Shown here: in pieces, positions 11,805-23,068 of the stretch
Layout: each line of letters begins with the position of its first letter
Numbering within the stretch: the first letter of the stretch is position 1
DNA from: Leucocoprinus leucothites
Taxonomy: Eukaryota > Basidiomycota > Agaricomycetes > Agaricales > Agaricaceae
Reading direction: 5' to 3'
Length of the DNA: 64,000 nucleotides
Assembly (NCBI GenBank): GCA_013368445.1
Contig: JAACJO010000001.1
Location: forward strand, 1,426,001-1,490,000
The notes under the pieces: generated by a model
Databases searched by the model: none
Told to the model about the DNA's origin: nothing
What the model saw: only the letters and a program-made list of their open reading frames with translations
Program-made: the position numbers and the translations under genes

Positions 11805-13342
11805 ATGCCCGCACCCTCCCCAAATTCTTCTCTTGCCTCCTCGCTCAAGCCTGCCCCCACTCTCGGTCGCCGCCGCTCCTCCTCCTGTCTCGCCGACGAC
11901 ACCGACCCGGGCCCCGTCACTGCTGCGTCCGTTCCATCCGCTGCCCCGGCCGAGAATTCTAGAGAGCCAACCATGATCGTCGTCCTTGCCTCTCGCATCC
12001 TCCAGTGGTTGCATTTCCAGCCTGAACACTCCCTCTCCTGGTCAAATCCCTCGACTCCACGCTCCAGCACCGACGACCTCATTCTTCCCCTCTCTGCTTC
12101 CTCACAAAAAACAAGCTTTGGTAATGTGACTACTGAAAACCCACCCTCGCCTGCCCATCACTTTCCTTCGGTGCGTCTTTTCTTCAACCCGAGCTTTTAA
12201 TTCATCTCTCATGATCTTGTTCTGGTAGGTGCATGCACCGATTGTGCTCGTCGTCTGCCTTCTCCCAGTATCCACTGCACTCGTCTTCTATTGCATGTCC
12301 ACCCTTCCCATCTCTCTTTCATGGCCTCGGACAATCGATGATGTAGCCCAGCTCGGGCGTGAGCTCACTGCTTATACTCAGTCAGGCACTTGGCCTCTAT
12401 TGCACGTCATGGGTGTCATGGCCATTTCCGCCATATGGAAACACGCGTGGTCGATTCCTGGCAGCGTAATTTGGGTGCGTGTCTAGCCTTATGTGTCCCT
12501 ATTTCCGCACTTGACGCGCATCATCTACCATCATTTGTAGAACGTGTTGGCCGGAGCCCTGTTCTCACCCGCCCTCGCTACCCTTTTCCTTAATGTTCTC
12601 ACCACCATTGGTTCCGCCTGTGCCTCTCTACTCGCAACTCCCCTCGCTCCATTCCTGACGTATCTGTTCCCCCGAGCTCTCGATATGACGCGAACCGCTT
12701 TGAGTGGAGACTCCGAACCCGATCAGGACTCTCTTTCAACCGATACATCTCGAAACAAGTCGTCGGCGTGGGTTCGTCTCTCCGTCTTGCGGCTAGTCGG
12801 TGTTGTCCCTTGGTCGGGCATCAACATCGCTTCCGGTGTCTGCCGCGTCCCTCTTAGCGACTGTATGTTGGGCACTTTCATTGGGTGTCTGCCTTGGACC
12901 GCCGTCACGTGCCAGGTGAGTTCTTGAGACCCGCGTCGACACGGAGTTGCTATTTTTAAACCGCGTCGCATAAACTGACACCGCTGCTTCTTTGATTCTT
13001 TAGATTGGCGATATCCTACAGACAGTTGCATCCTCTCCCTCTCCAACTCCGGAATCCATCTCCTCACTACTAATGACTCCCCATATCTTCATGAAACTCG
13101 TCTTCCTATCCTTCCTCTCCCTTGCTCCTATCCTTGGCCGAGACCGCCTCCGATCCATGATCCACCCATCAGTCACGCGCCAGTCAGCCGACGACAAGTC
13201 TTCGTCTCGACCCAACTGGGTACGAGACTGGCGCTCAAAGATCCGCATGACGTCCAAGGGTCGATCACACGACCGAAATGCTTCCACAGAGCTTAACATT
13301 CTCATTCAGGAGAAGCGCGCACTCGAACAGCTCCCTTCATGA
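11805..13342 (+). CDS. TVP38: TVP38/TMEM64-type (DedA/SNARE-associated) membrane protein
   Basis: Four exons (11805-12170, 12229-12474, 12541-12915, 13004-13342) encode 441 residues. After a Ser/Pro-rich cytosolic N-terminus of about 120 residues, membrane segments begin at VLVVCLLPVSTALVFY. The central domain fits the VTT/DedA fold: a hydrophobic re-entrant stretch around SIPGSVIWNVLAGALFSP, the family-like LLRLVGVVPWSGINIASG (here VLRLVGVVPWSGINIASG) and MLGTFIGCLPWTAVTCQIG, then a last membrane span (FMKLVFLSFLSLAPIL). Family members act in Golgi/ER membranes; related VTT proteins scramble phospholipids, but that activity is not shown for TVP38. The basic C-terminal tail is probably cytosolic. 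Introns are 58, 66 and 88 nt. Confidence 0.88.
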
Positions 13343-14112
13343 TCTGCGTCCCTGAACTCCTTTATCGATTCTTTTGCTTTTATCTGGTTCTGGTCAAACC
13401 TGTCTTTGTTGGATATCCCATTCTTCCGGCCTTTATGAATCATCATTTGCTAACATATTTATTCCTTCTCACGCCATCTGACGACTCTTGCGCATAACTT
13501 TTTCTTTTTGCTTGGATAAATAGTACACACATCTTTTTTTTTTCTAGTGTTGTTTTCGATTATCCTACATCATCCACCCGATGCTGTCTTAAATTTGATA
13601 TTTTGCTTAATGACCCTTATGACCAATGGCCCATCTCTACTCCATCAATTCGCAATAACTTCATTTCACGACTCGCCCCATGATCTCTATATTTATTTAT
13701 TTTCTTTTTCGTTTGGGGATCAATGGTTCTTTTGAACTTGATCCCGCTCTCTAATAATTTGAATCCACTGCCTTCTTCCATGTGGTTACATGTACTTTGT
13801 GATACTTGCTTTCGCACCTGTGAATTAGAAGCTCCCGTTACGTTTATCCCTCTTTCGCTGCTCGGTATATTGTACATGGGAAGTACTACTAGATTTTCTG
13901 CTGCAATAAATGAGTGTATCTGACATGCCCCTATTACTCTGGAAGCGAGTAGTGATTAATGCGGAGCATCACAAACAGTCTATTAATCAATAGAAGGTGC
14001 AGTCCAATCCGATAAATGGTTACATTGTTGCTGTTCAAGATGACATCTACTAAGATAGCTTAGGGTATGATAAAGATGATGGGTTAATGACGATAGTGAT
14101 TAGGGTGGCCTC
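13343..14112. other. Convergent 3' intergenic region
   Basis: This stretch separates the stop codons of two convergent genes (TVP38-like and the mitochondrial carrier). It is AT-rich with T-runs and AATAAA-like words (for example near 13906), consistent with two 3' UTRs and poly(A) signals. I see no gene in it. Confidence 0.5.
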
Positions 14113-16713
14113 TTATACTCCAAGCCTAGTCGCGTGAAGAGAATCTGAGTACAGGATGCAACGAGGAAAGCAAAGCAGACGGACCTTCGTTTGCTGTGTT
14201 CGTATACCACATATGATATTGACACAGCAGGAACAACCTAGGCAAAAACAATGACAATCAATATTCCATCACTCTCAACAGGATGAGTTCATTATGAAAC
14301 AAGCGACCACCGGTGTAAGAACTCCTCCGGCCGTTAACAGCAAGTGCAATACCAAAACGATCGACGAGATACTGGATGTGCTCTCACTCACCTTTGCCAA
14401 CGTGGGGAACAACCCGCGATAGAACCCTCTCCAGCCATCCCTCTCCCATGTTTTCACCGTCACATCCCACACTCCGGTGTACCTCTGGGGGTGACCTGGT
14501 GACCCTGATGCCTGCAACCGCGTTCGTACGAGGTTAAGGGGATACACACTCGTTGCTCCAACACTTCCCGATACACTCCCAAATGCAAGTAAAGCCATCA
14601 CGCCTGGTTCTTCCTTGCCAGTCGACTTGACGTAAGCTAGCTTGAGCGCTTCGAACGTGCTCATGTCGATCGCCGAGTATCTAGGGTTATGAACAAAACA
14701 CCGGAAAGTGGTTTTTTGTAGTCAAATTCGGGTAAGCTGTGAGGTGGAGGGGTTTGGGGGCAGTACTTACGGAAATACGCCAACTAGGCCGATCTAGAGG
14801 AATTAAGGACTTGATATGACGTTGACTATGACAGAGATGACGAAGGGGCTTACAGTCAAACCGCGGTAGTAGGCACGGAAACCGCCCATGGAGTTGAGAA
14901 GTCGTACTGCCTGGCTAAAGGTCCGTTTTCTACCAGCGTTACTCATCATTTGGGTCTATTACCGGATATACTTAGATTTGACACTACCCCCAAAAGAAAG
15001 ACATGACCAAGCTCACTTTGAGTGTCTCCAATGGATATATGCCTGTTCACGTAGGAAGGTTATGCCGGACATCACAAGAGGAAGATGAAAGGTCAACTCA
15101 CTTAATTGGCTGCTAATTCCCCCGATACCACCAGAAAGAAACCGGCTCACGCTGCTTATTTCCCGTGTGTCCTCGACACGGTCTACATACTTGGCAAAAG
15201 CACGTTTCTAAAACATGAAACACCAAAAGGGCGTTAGTAAACGTGAGGAAGAGAGCAAGACATGGGGTGTATTAGACTTGCCGAGGATTCATATGCAAAG
15301 AACTTGATCGCAGACTCGGGGAATATCTTCATCACTGAAAGCCCATTGCCCGTCCAAAATGCCAAAACACCTCCTTCAGAGTATATGCGTGCTACAGCAC
15401 TTGCAATGACCTTAACTCCGCCAACACCACCGGTTTTGCCACCTGCTTGTACACCACCCAAATCAGGTGGGCGCGTGATTAAGAACACTTTAAGTCGATC
15501 GAACGGGGCCGTGCATGTCCGCGAAACTGATCGAACGTCTATGAATTCTAGGGTTAATTATTGGGTAGCAGGGTTTAGATACGTACCGGCACCCGCAATG
15601 CCTCCGGCGAGAAGAAACCGAAGGGAGGTATGACGTTCGAGAAAACTCTGGTGATCCTCCTCATCATTGTCATTGTCCAAGTATTCTATCGAATCTTTAT
15701 CTCTATCGGACTGCGCAGAGGGAGATGGTGGATGGGATCCGGAAGCGGATAGGTTGGTAGCACCGGTGTTGGTATGCTTGTGTAACATGGAATCTGGGGG
15801 TTTATCTTCTGCGCTGAGGCTAACGTCGCCTGATAAGGGTCACTCAGAGGAAGGAACATGTTTTTACTGGGCAAAAAGTGCTCACTGACCCTCCATGGTA
15901 ACCCGAGCAGGTCCACGACCGTCATCCCCCATAAATCGTGACACTTCATAATATCGGTAGATTTCCTCTGGAGAGGCTTTTCGCGGTAAAAGGAGCAAGA
16001 AATCTCGGAACTCGGCAAAGGTTATGTGACGCGAGTCGGGTGATGCGGCTAGGGAAGACATGAATTCAGAGAAGTCTTTGGGTGATACTTGGATCCCTGA
16101 GCAGATATAAGCAAAATATGCGGGGTTAGCTTTTGGCTGACAGGCCAACGGTGTAATTTGTGGGCACCGGATTTATTTAATGCAGAACGTAACTCGTGCG
16201 CATCTAGCTGTCCATTTCTATCCAAGTCTAGCTCGCGGAAAATACGCCAAAGTTCTGCGGTTGCCGATGAGTGACAATGGCTATCGGGCGAAATGAATAG
16301 ATGAACTTGCCAGCTTCTTTTGCTTTCGCATAATCTTTGAACTCATCCCATCCAACTCTTTGTGCTGCTCCTTTATCTTTTGGGCCTCTGCAGCGGACCA
16401 AAAGCTCGTTGTCATACATTGCACGTATGGATTCCGCTTTTTCGTAGGTAAGTCCCTCAGGTCCCAATGGCTCCGGTGTTGCGTCATGAGAAGGATGTCC
16501 TTTCGGCAAGGGTAAGGGTGGAAGGCGATTCCAAAGAGCCCGAAGTCGTCGTTTGCGGTTTTCTCGCCCTTCCGACTGGCGAAATTCTTCAAGGGAATGT
16601 GGCTGAGGTGGTTGGGGCGGACCGGAAGAGCGCCGCTGGATGGGCTGCGCGTTGTTGGAGGTGAAAGATTCGTGAGGCGGGTGGGTATTGGTTGACTCTA
16701 CGGTTGGTGACAT
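14113..16713 (-). CDS. SAL1: Calcium-regulated mitochondrial ATP-Mg/Pi-type carrier (SCaMC/Sal1)
   Basis: Twelve exons encode 598 residues: 16713-16311, 16254-16168, 16096-15890, 15829-15587, 15526-15282, 15207-15102, 15042-15017, 14955-14854, 14793-14771, 14680-14392, 14237-14185, 14125-14113. The N-terminal half holds EF-hands: one canonical loop at residues 144-155 (D-x-D-x-N-x-Q...E) and at least one degenerate unit after it. The C-terminal half is a mitochondrial carrier with three repeats, shown by TAPFDRLK, YPLETLK and YPLNLVRTRLQ and by several GG/GGxxG turns. Family members exchange ATP-Mg for phosphate across the inner membrane in response to cytosolic calcium. Two introns (16255-16310 and 15208-15281) have GCAAGT donors. 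Exons of 26, 23 and 13 nt occur in the carrier half. I chose MSPTVEST as start; an in-frame ATG at 16977 would add 88 unlikely residues. Confidence 0.93.
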
Positions 16714-17031
16714 GGTAAACAGGTCTACAATATAGGCTGGGCAAATACGAGCGTCTACGGCGAGGAAAGGAAAGTGTGACGCTGGGCAGAAGGAGAGCCC
16801 TGCTCTCAAACGTGCATCCTCTTTGCGAAATAATGGAGGGCGACAGTTTGCTATGACAGGCTCCCCATCATCCTCCAAATCCACAACTCCGAAATGTTTG
16901 CTTCTGCTTGTCCAATCACATTCACCGAATATGTACATAATACTATACATCGAACACGAATTCATATGCCACAACAATAATTATCATCGCCGACTTTTTC
17001 TGTCCTCCAGTCTTTTTTTTTATTCTTCATT
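16714..17031. other. Intergenic region upstream of the carrier gene
   Basis: About 318 bases between the carrier start and the stop of the next reverse-strand gene; it should hold the carrier promoter and the neighbour's 3' UTR. No gene is supported here. Confidence 0.4.
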
Positions 17032-18097
17032 TTACAGACAGCATCTCCTTAGTACGTGCTTCGAACGTGTTTTTAGTGTTACAGCCCACATCCCCATTTT
17101 ATCCCAGAACGACGAGTGGATCAACTCAAACTCAGCGTCGAGCTCAGGCCCCTGCATTTCTTTATCTCTAGGCGAAAATGTGGACAGCACAGGAAAGCTC
17201 TGGTAGCCTTCTGTCGTTGCAACAAGGGTCACCCCTCCTGACCATGCCTCGGAGGCTCCGAAAGAAAACTGCGTCCTCTCTGTCATGCATGATGGGCTAG
17301 TTCTCATAGACTCTGCGCGGGGAATTCGAGATACTCGATGCCTCTCGTAGTACATATCTTGGGAGTGACCGCCCTCGCACGGGTCGTATCTCGACGTCGA
17401 TACCCTTGAATGATCGCGATCGTCTCGCTGGAGTATCGTGGTGGTGTAACCTCTGCTGTACCTTCGATGTTCAGTTTGTCTTGGTGGCGTTGGAGGACGG
17501 TATGGCTATCAGATTCCAGAATTTAGACGCCACGCCACTCAGATTCAAATCAGCCATCTACCTGAGTAAGTGTATAGGCTTGACGACTCCGCCGGCTGGC
17601 AGACCGGCGCGAAGGCTTGGCGTTCGAAGCGGAAATGCACGAAACGGCAGTATTCTCGGAGTCTGAGCAATAATTCAAGCTGCTCAAAGCCCCAGATGAG
17701 GTGGTGCGAGCCTGGAATGGGACAATTTGAATCAGTATCAGAATTGTTAAAGGCAGTTATCATTTACCTTTGAAGCCTGTCGCGTTATAGGCGGAGGTTC
17801 GACGTTGATTCCTTTAGAAGACGCTAGGGGCTTCGCCCTGGGAGCCCCCCGGACCGTTCTTGTTGCCGGGATCGTTGGTAAAGGTTTTTCTTTCGTTCCA
17901 GGACGGTTCTGCTGAGCCAATAAAGTCAGGACAAGGTGGGGAGGAACCATGAGCGATTGCCATATACTTACCTGATATAACTGATCCGTTTCATTGGCCA
18001 TGAGAAAAGATGGGCATATGGGATCCATAGCGGGGGAGGTGGGAGGCGAAGGGACATAGACTGGCGCGGGTTTGCGATAGCTCATGTTGCGACGCAT
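17032..18097 (-). CDS. Unknown Ser/Pro/Arg-rich protein
   Basis: Four exons (18097-17972, 17911-17768, 17711-17562, 17505-17032) encode 297 residues, with introns of 60, 56 and 56 nt. The N-terminus (SYRKPAPVYVPSPPTSP) and the segment after exon 3 (PYRPPTPPRQ) are Pro-rich. The middle is Ser/Arg-rich, and the last about 110 residues look folded, with aromatic residues (FSFGASEAWSGGVTLVATTEGYQSFP and a C-terminal FWDKMGMWAVTLKTRSK). No membrane segment or known motif is visible. All joins keep one frame, which is the main support for the model. I cannot name a function. An alternative start is the second Met, at 18085. The gene is divergent from Argonaute. Confidence 0.6.
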
Positions 18098-18861
18098 GTT
18101 CTCAATGCTGACACAGCGGGGACAGATGTGAGTGAGTGTCAAAGGCGTTCGAATGATAGACCGAAAGTTTGAAGGTCAGTAACACATTAGCCCTAGCAAG
18201 AAGAGTATTTATTGTTGCAACAAAGTCAGAATCCTGAGCACGTTGCAGCCACGCCCTGTCACAGCTCAAGTTACCCAACAATGGATTCTTCCCGATTGAG
18301 TAGCACGCCATGCTGTGGGCCAGTACGATTGCACAGTGTCCATACAAGGGTTATGGTCCAGTTATTACCGTATTGCCGAGCGTTCTGCATTGAGACGAGG
18401 AGCACGGAGCGCCGACGATCCACGGTGTGGAATCGACACTGCCCTGGTGGATCCCAGCGCAGGGAGATCGCTGACAGGAACTTTGTGGGAACCCAAGGCA
18501 GACCGAATTACCCCTGTCAAGCTGCACAATTGCCAGTGGCGGTCTGAAAGGAAATACCCAACAGAGCCACGACTGTATGATAGACTTTTCACGGTTTTGA
18601 TGCCTCATATACATAGCCCGTCCGTCTCACAGGGTGTAGACTGGTCGGCCACCGCGGTGGTCAACAACGAGAAGTGCACTCTTTGTTAGTGAAGGTTATC
18701 CCTAAATTGGACCCTTTCCTTCCGAATCCGACACCACGAAAGTCGGCGTCGCTAATCAAAGTGCTAATTTCCATAAAAGGATGCACTGACGCCCCGATAA
18801 ATATCTGCCAGCCTCGTTCTTGACGCTCTTTCAACAGCCTTTCATTGTTGTTACTTTGAAG
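18098..18861. other. Shared upstream region of the Argonaute gene
   Basis: A 764-base region between two divergent starts. It should contain the promoter of the Argonaute gene and that of the unknown reverse-strand gene. Short open frames in it overlap on both strands and show no family features. I could not pick out a convincing TATA box or operator. Confidence 0.45.
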
Positions 18862-21800
18862 ATGTCCCGCCCTTTCCTCGGTCGAGGTGGTGCTCGCAAC
18901 ACCGCGCAGTCTCGGCGTGGTCAAACTGGCGGCACCCCCGTTCAACATGGCGCGATGTATGAAAGCCATATCAATACAGTAGGCGTGAAACGCCCTGGCT
19001 TTGGCGTGGCTGGAAAACCCATGCAAGTTACTGCCAACTTCTTCAAGACTACTATCCCAGAGCGTATTATACATCACTACGATGGTGTGTTCCTTTCACA
19101 TGTGCGCATTTATCGACAGGACTAACATGTCCTTTCAGTCGGTAGGTCATTGCTGGCTCGGAGAGTGGCACATAAGGCTCATGTAGCTCTTAGTCATTTC
19201 TCCGGACGAAAAGAAGCTTCCAGCTCGCTTGAATATGCTCCTCATCCAAGAACTGCAGACGTTCACTGCTCCGAAAGTGTTCTCACCCCCCGCTACATAC
19301 GATGGGCGCAAAAATATTTTCTCCATTACAAAATTTGATTTTGGTGAAGAGGACATGGGAGAGGTGTGAATCTTTCTATTTTCTACACACCTAACTCATG
19401 AGTTGCTCCAGTTTCATGTCATCTACCCAAGAGCGGATCAATTTCCATCTGGAAGTAAATATCCGAAGACTTACAAAATTAAGCTCACGAAAGTAGCCGA
19501 AATCAACCCAGAGTTAGCTTAATCATCGAAACTGTTCGCCTTTTCATTGACTGACTGGCCGAATATTCTAGGGTTCTCCGACGGTTTATTGAAGGTAACC
19601 AGTCATATGATAGTGCCGCCACAACCGCCATAACAGTGAGTAACTCGTGCTTCTTTCACTCACCACAATTCTGAGCCATATCTATTAAGGCTATGAATGT
19701 GGTCGTTCGTATGCAACCCTCAATGCAGTACACGTATAATGTCCGTTCGTTCTTCATCGAAGATGATCAAAACCGCGACGCGCGAATTGGTGATTTGAGA
19801 AACGGCCTCCGACTCTGGCAAGGTTACTTCCAGTCTGTCCGCCCCGCTGGAAACTGCATGATGATTAATGTCGACATTGTGACTGGAGTCGTTTTTGAAG
19901 GCGGGCATCTCATAGATCTCTGTCTGAAACACATGCACGCAAACCACGTCGATGCTCTTATTCCAAAACCGATTGGGAGACTCCAGGAACGCGATCGACT
20001 GAAGTTACAACGCTTCACACATGGCCTTCGTATTACAGTTGCGCTTACTTCTGCCAGCGGGCACAATTATGCTCGTGTGGTTCGAAAGTTCAGCAGCGGG
20101 GGAGCAAATCAAGAGTTCCTTCATAACAGCGAAAAGACGGTTGCCCAGCATTTTCATGAAATATTGGGACGCCCACTGCGATTTACTGATATGATCTGTG
20201 TGCAGGTTAAAGATCCTTGTAACTGTGCCTGAGTCTATAATCCTGACAATCCCTTCATAGGTAGGAAACGGTGCATTGATTCCTCTCGAGCTATGCACCG
20301 TCATCAAAGGACAGCTTGCTCGACAACAGGTTCCCTCCGAGTGTATTCGGGATATGGTTAAATTCGCCTCAAAAAAGCCAGAGGAGCGTTTAGAAAAGAT
20401 CAGGGGTGCCCCTCGGGTAAGCGTTGGCCTCTCTCTAACCTCTCTACGTGAACTATTGATGACTGATGTAGCCTGGTTCAGAAACTGGGCTACACCACCT
20501 CTCCTTATGTTCAGCAATTTGGGCCGAGCGCTAACCCCGAGGGGCCCATAACCATCCGAGCAAGAGTCTTAGATGCTCCCTCTCTCACAGCGAAGGAAGC
20601 CGACAAGAAAGGAGCTGTGGTTTCAAGGTCGTTTGTAAGTTGTCGCAAAGTCGTCCGAAAGCCCTCGTTTCATCGGAATCTCAGGTTCCCAATAAAGGGG
20701 CCTGGAATATGTCGGTATATGTCAAATAATTGGACCGAGCTACTGACAAATACCATCATAGGGACAAGAAGAAATTTCACACTCCCGTCCCGAGAATAGC
20801 TCCAGTAGCTTTCTTCACGCTTGAATCTAAAGAAAGGTTTACCGTTAGCGATGTCAGCGCTTGCTTCATTGTCCTGCGCTCCATTCTAATGGACCTTGGT
20901 ATGTCCATTAATCTTCAAATTTCAACCAACACTTACATCTGTGACAGGCATTTTCGTGCCGACGGATAATCCAATTAAAAGGCCCGGGAATCCTCAAGGG
21001 AACGTTGTAGACCAGCTAGTTGCACTCGTCGAGACCGTCAAGCAAATGAAAGGAGCCCCTCCCCAGCTCATTGTCGTAATACTGCCTGAGCTGGGGAATG
21101 ACCTATACGCGGCCGTCAAACAGTGAGCTCTCTCTTCTATGGAGTTTGGTTTATATTCATAAATGGCTATTCTATGCAGCTTTGGTGATGTCCATGTACG
21201 TTTACCTTGGCGCTCTGCGCATTTTATCGTTTAATGTCAGTGAAGACAGGCATTATTACCCAGTGTATGAAGGCTTCGAAGTGCAGAGTCGAGAACCCAA
21301 GCTCCTACAGCCTTCAGCGACCATGTAAACCACCAAGTGGTACCGTCCAGTATTATTCAAACGTTGCACTTAAGTGACTTAGCTTAGTGGTTATTCTCTC
21401 CGGAATTTGGTTCGCTTACTCTCCCCCTCAGGATCAACGTCAAGCTTGGTGGTGTGAACATGGCCCTCGCCTCTGGGGGACCTGGAACTATCACTGACCC
21501 GTCGAACCCTGTGGATTATCATGGGTCCGTAATGCCGCTTACGTGCAAGAAAATGCTTTGTACTGACTTCTCTTTATTCTAGGTGCTGATGCTGTGCATC
21601 CCGCGCCTGGCGCTACAGGAAGACCATCTTACACGGCTCTCGTCGGGAATATTGATCCCACCATGGCTAGATTCGTTGCCGGTGAGCACGCCGCTATATT
21701 GCCTATGACTGCCATTGGCACTAACAAGACAATCATTGATCAGAGACACGCGTTCAAGATTCCCGGATCGAGATCATTCATGATTTAAAGGAAATGGTCG

Positions 21801-22987
21801 TTGTGAGCTTCACTACCCATTCTATCACTTCGATAATACATCTTTAATGAGTTTATTCTTGCTCCAGAAAATACTTAAAAAATGGCTGGGAAACCGCAAA
21901 TACGGTGACAAGACACGCGACGTTCGTTTACTATTCTATAGGGGCAAGGAACTTTCTCGCTGAAGTGTTGAGTAAGACCTGATAGATCATTTAGATGGTG
22001 TTTCCGAGCGCCAATTTCCTAAAGTACTAGAAAAAGGTGGATCTCTTCCATGTTTCACTGCTCATAGCTCATATCCTCTTATTGAACATTCTTTTCTCAG
22101 AGTTATCTGCATTGAAAGGTACATTCATTTTCTTGGGCCCCCATCATACTCCTCTTCCAATTAATTTTTTTAGAAGCGCTCCAGGAAGTCAAAATTGTTG
22201 CAGAGGTCACTCTAATTGTTGTTCCAAGCCGACACCATGTCCGGTCAGTAGTGTCCCTGCAATATTCAACAAGAACTGAGATAGGGCCAGGTTCTTCCCA
22301 AGGCAAAACGAGCGTGACACCATTAATGGCAACTGCCCTCCAGGAACGGTGGTAGATGAGGGGGTTTGCCATCCCGTGGAGTTCGACTTCTATCTGCAGA
22401 GTCATGCCGGAATCTTGGGAACAAGTCGCCCAGCTCACTACTCGGTAAGCCCGTACCTGTCAGCATGCCGAATAACATTTGAACCTATGTGTCACAGGTC
22501 CTATATGATGTAGGTTCCACCTTGATTTCTCTGAAACTCGGCTTGAACGACTGTGAAAAATGACTAGGATAACAACTTCACGTAGGTTGAGTAGTGTGGA
22601 ATGACAAGGCCAAGCTGATGGCGCGCATACAGTCCTGACACCTTGCAAAAATTCACCTACCACCTCTGTTACACTTATGCCAGGACCACGCGAGCTGTGT
22701 CAATCCCAGCTCCGGTTTATTGTGAGCGACATAGGACAAGGCTCTCGGGATCACCTAAACCCACTTGATAGATGCCGATATTGTCTGTTCTCGTGCGAAA
22801 AACCACTACAATCCCTATGAAGAAATCGAGGAAGCAGATCCCAACGTTCTCGACAAAGCCGACAAAGACCTCGAGTACCACAAAGCTGCCTTCAAACCCT
22901 TGCACCAAGCAGTAGAGCTCTTGATGTATTTCTCTGTGAGTTGGTCGCAACATCGAGCATCGCTCTGGGCCTAACCTCTGAAAGTAA
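18862..22987 (+). CDS. Argonaute (slicer type), one frame break before the first catalytic Asp
   Basis: Twenty-six exons, about 921 residues after allowing for one extra base. Exons: 18862-19084, 19139-19141, 19194-19363, 19412-19512, 19572-19635, 19690-20205, 20261-20416, 20482-20634, 20685-20710, 20762-20898, 20948-21122, 21180-21195, 21246-21373, 21432-21524, 21583-21681, 21744-21802, 21868-21943, 21995-22036, 22101-22118, 22174-22243, 22285-22444, 22498-22509, 22568-22581, 22633-22721, 22772-22935, 22985-22987. After an RG-rich start come the N domain, linker 1 ([13 protein letters not shown]), PAZ, MID (KHFGDVHTGIITQC) and PIWI. PIWI keeps a D-E-D-D set: GAD (about 656), SRIEII (696), FYRDGVSE (732), YYAD (869). 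The family uses small RNAs to cut or silence target RNA. The normal frame is lost by +1 between DPSNPV and IIMGAD. Intron 21944-21994 has a GC donor. Convergent with TspO (81-base gap). Confidence 0.9.
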
Positions 22988-23068
22988 TCTGTACGCCTAG
23001 CCATTGTTCCGGTTTGTATTCATAATTGCGACTATGATATTATCGAGTTCGAGCGCACAAGCTGTTAT

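Noticed and set aside
16714..16977. Upstream in-frame start at 16977 for the mitochondrial carrier
   Set aside because: It would add 88 residues that do not look like a family N-terminus or targeting signal; the start at 16713 fits better.
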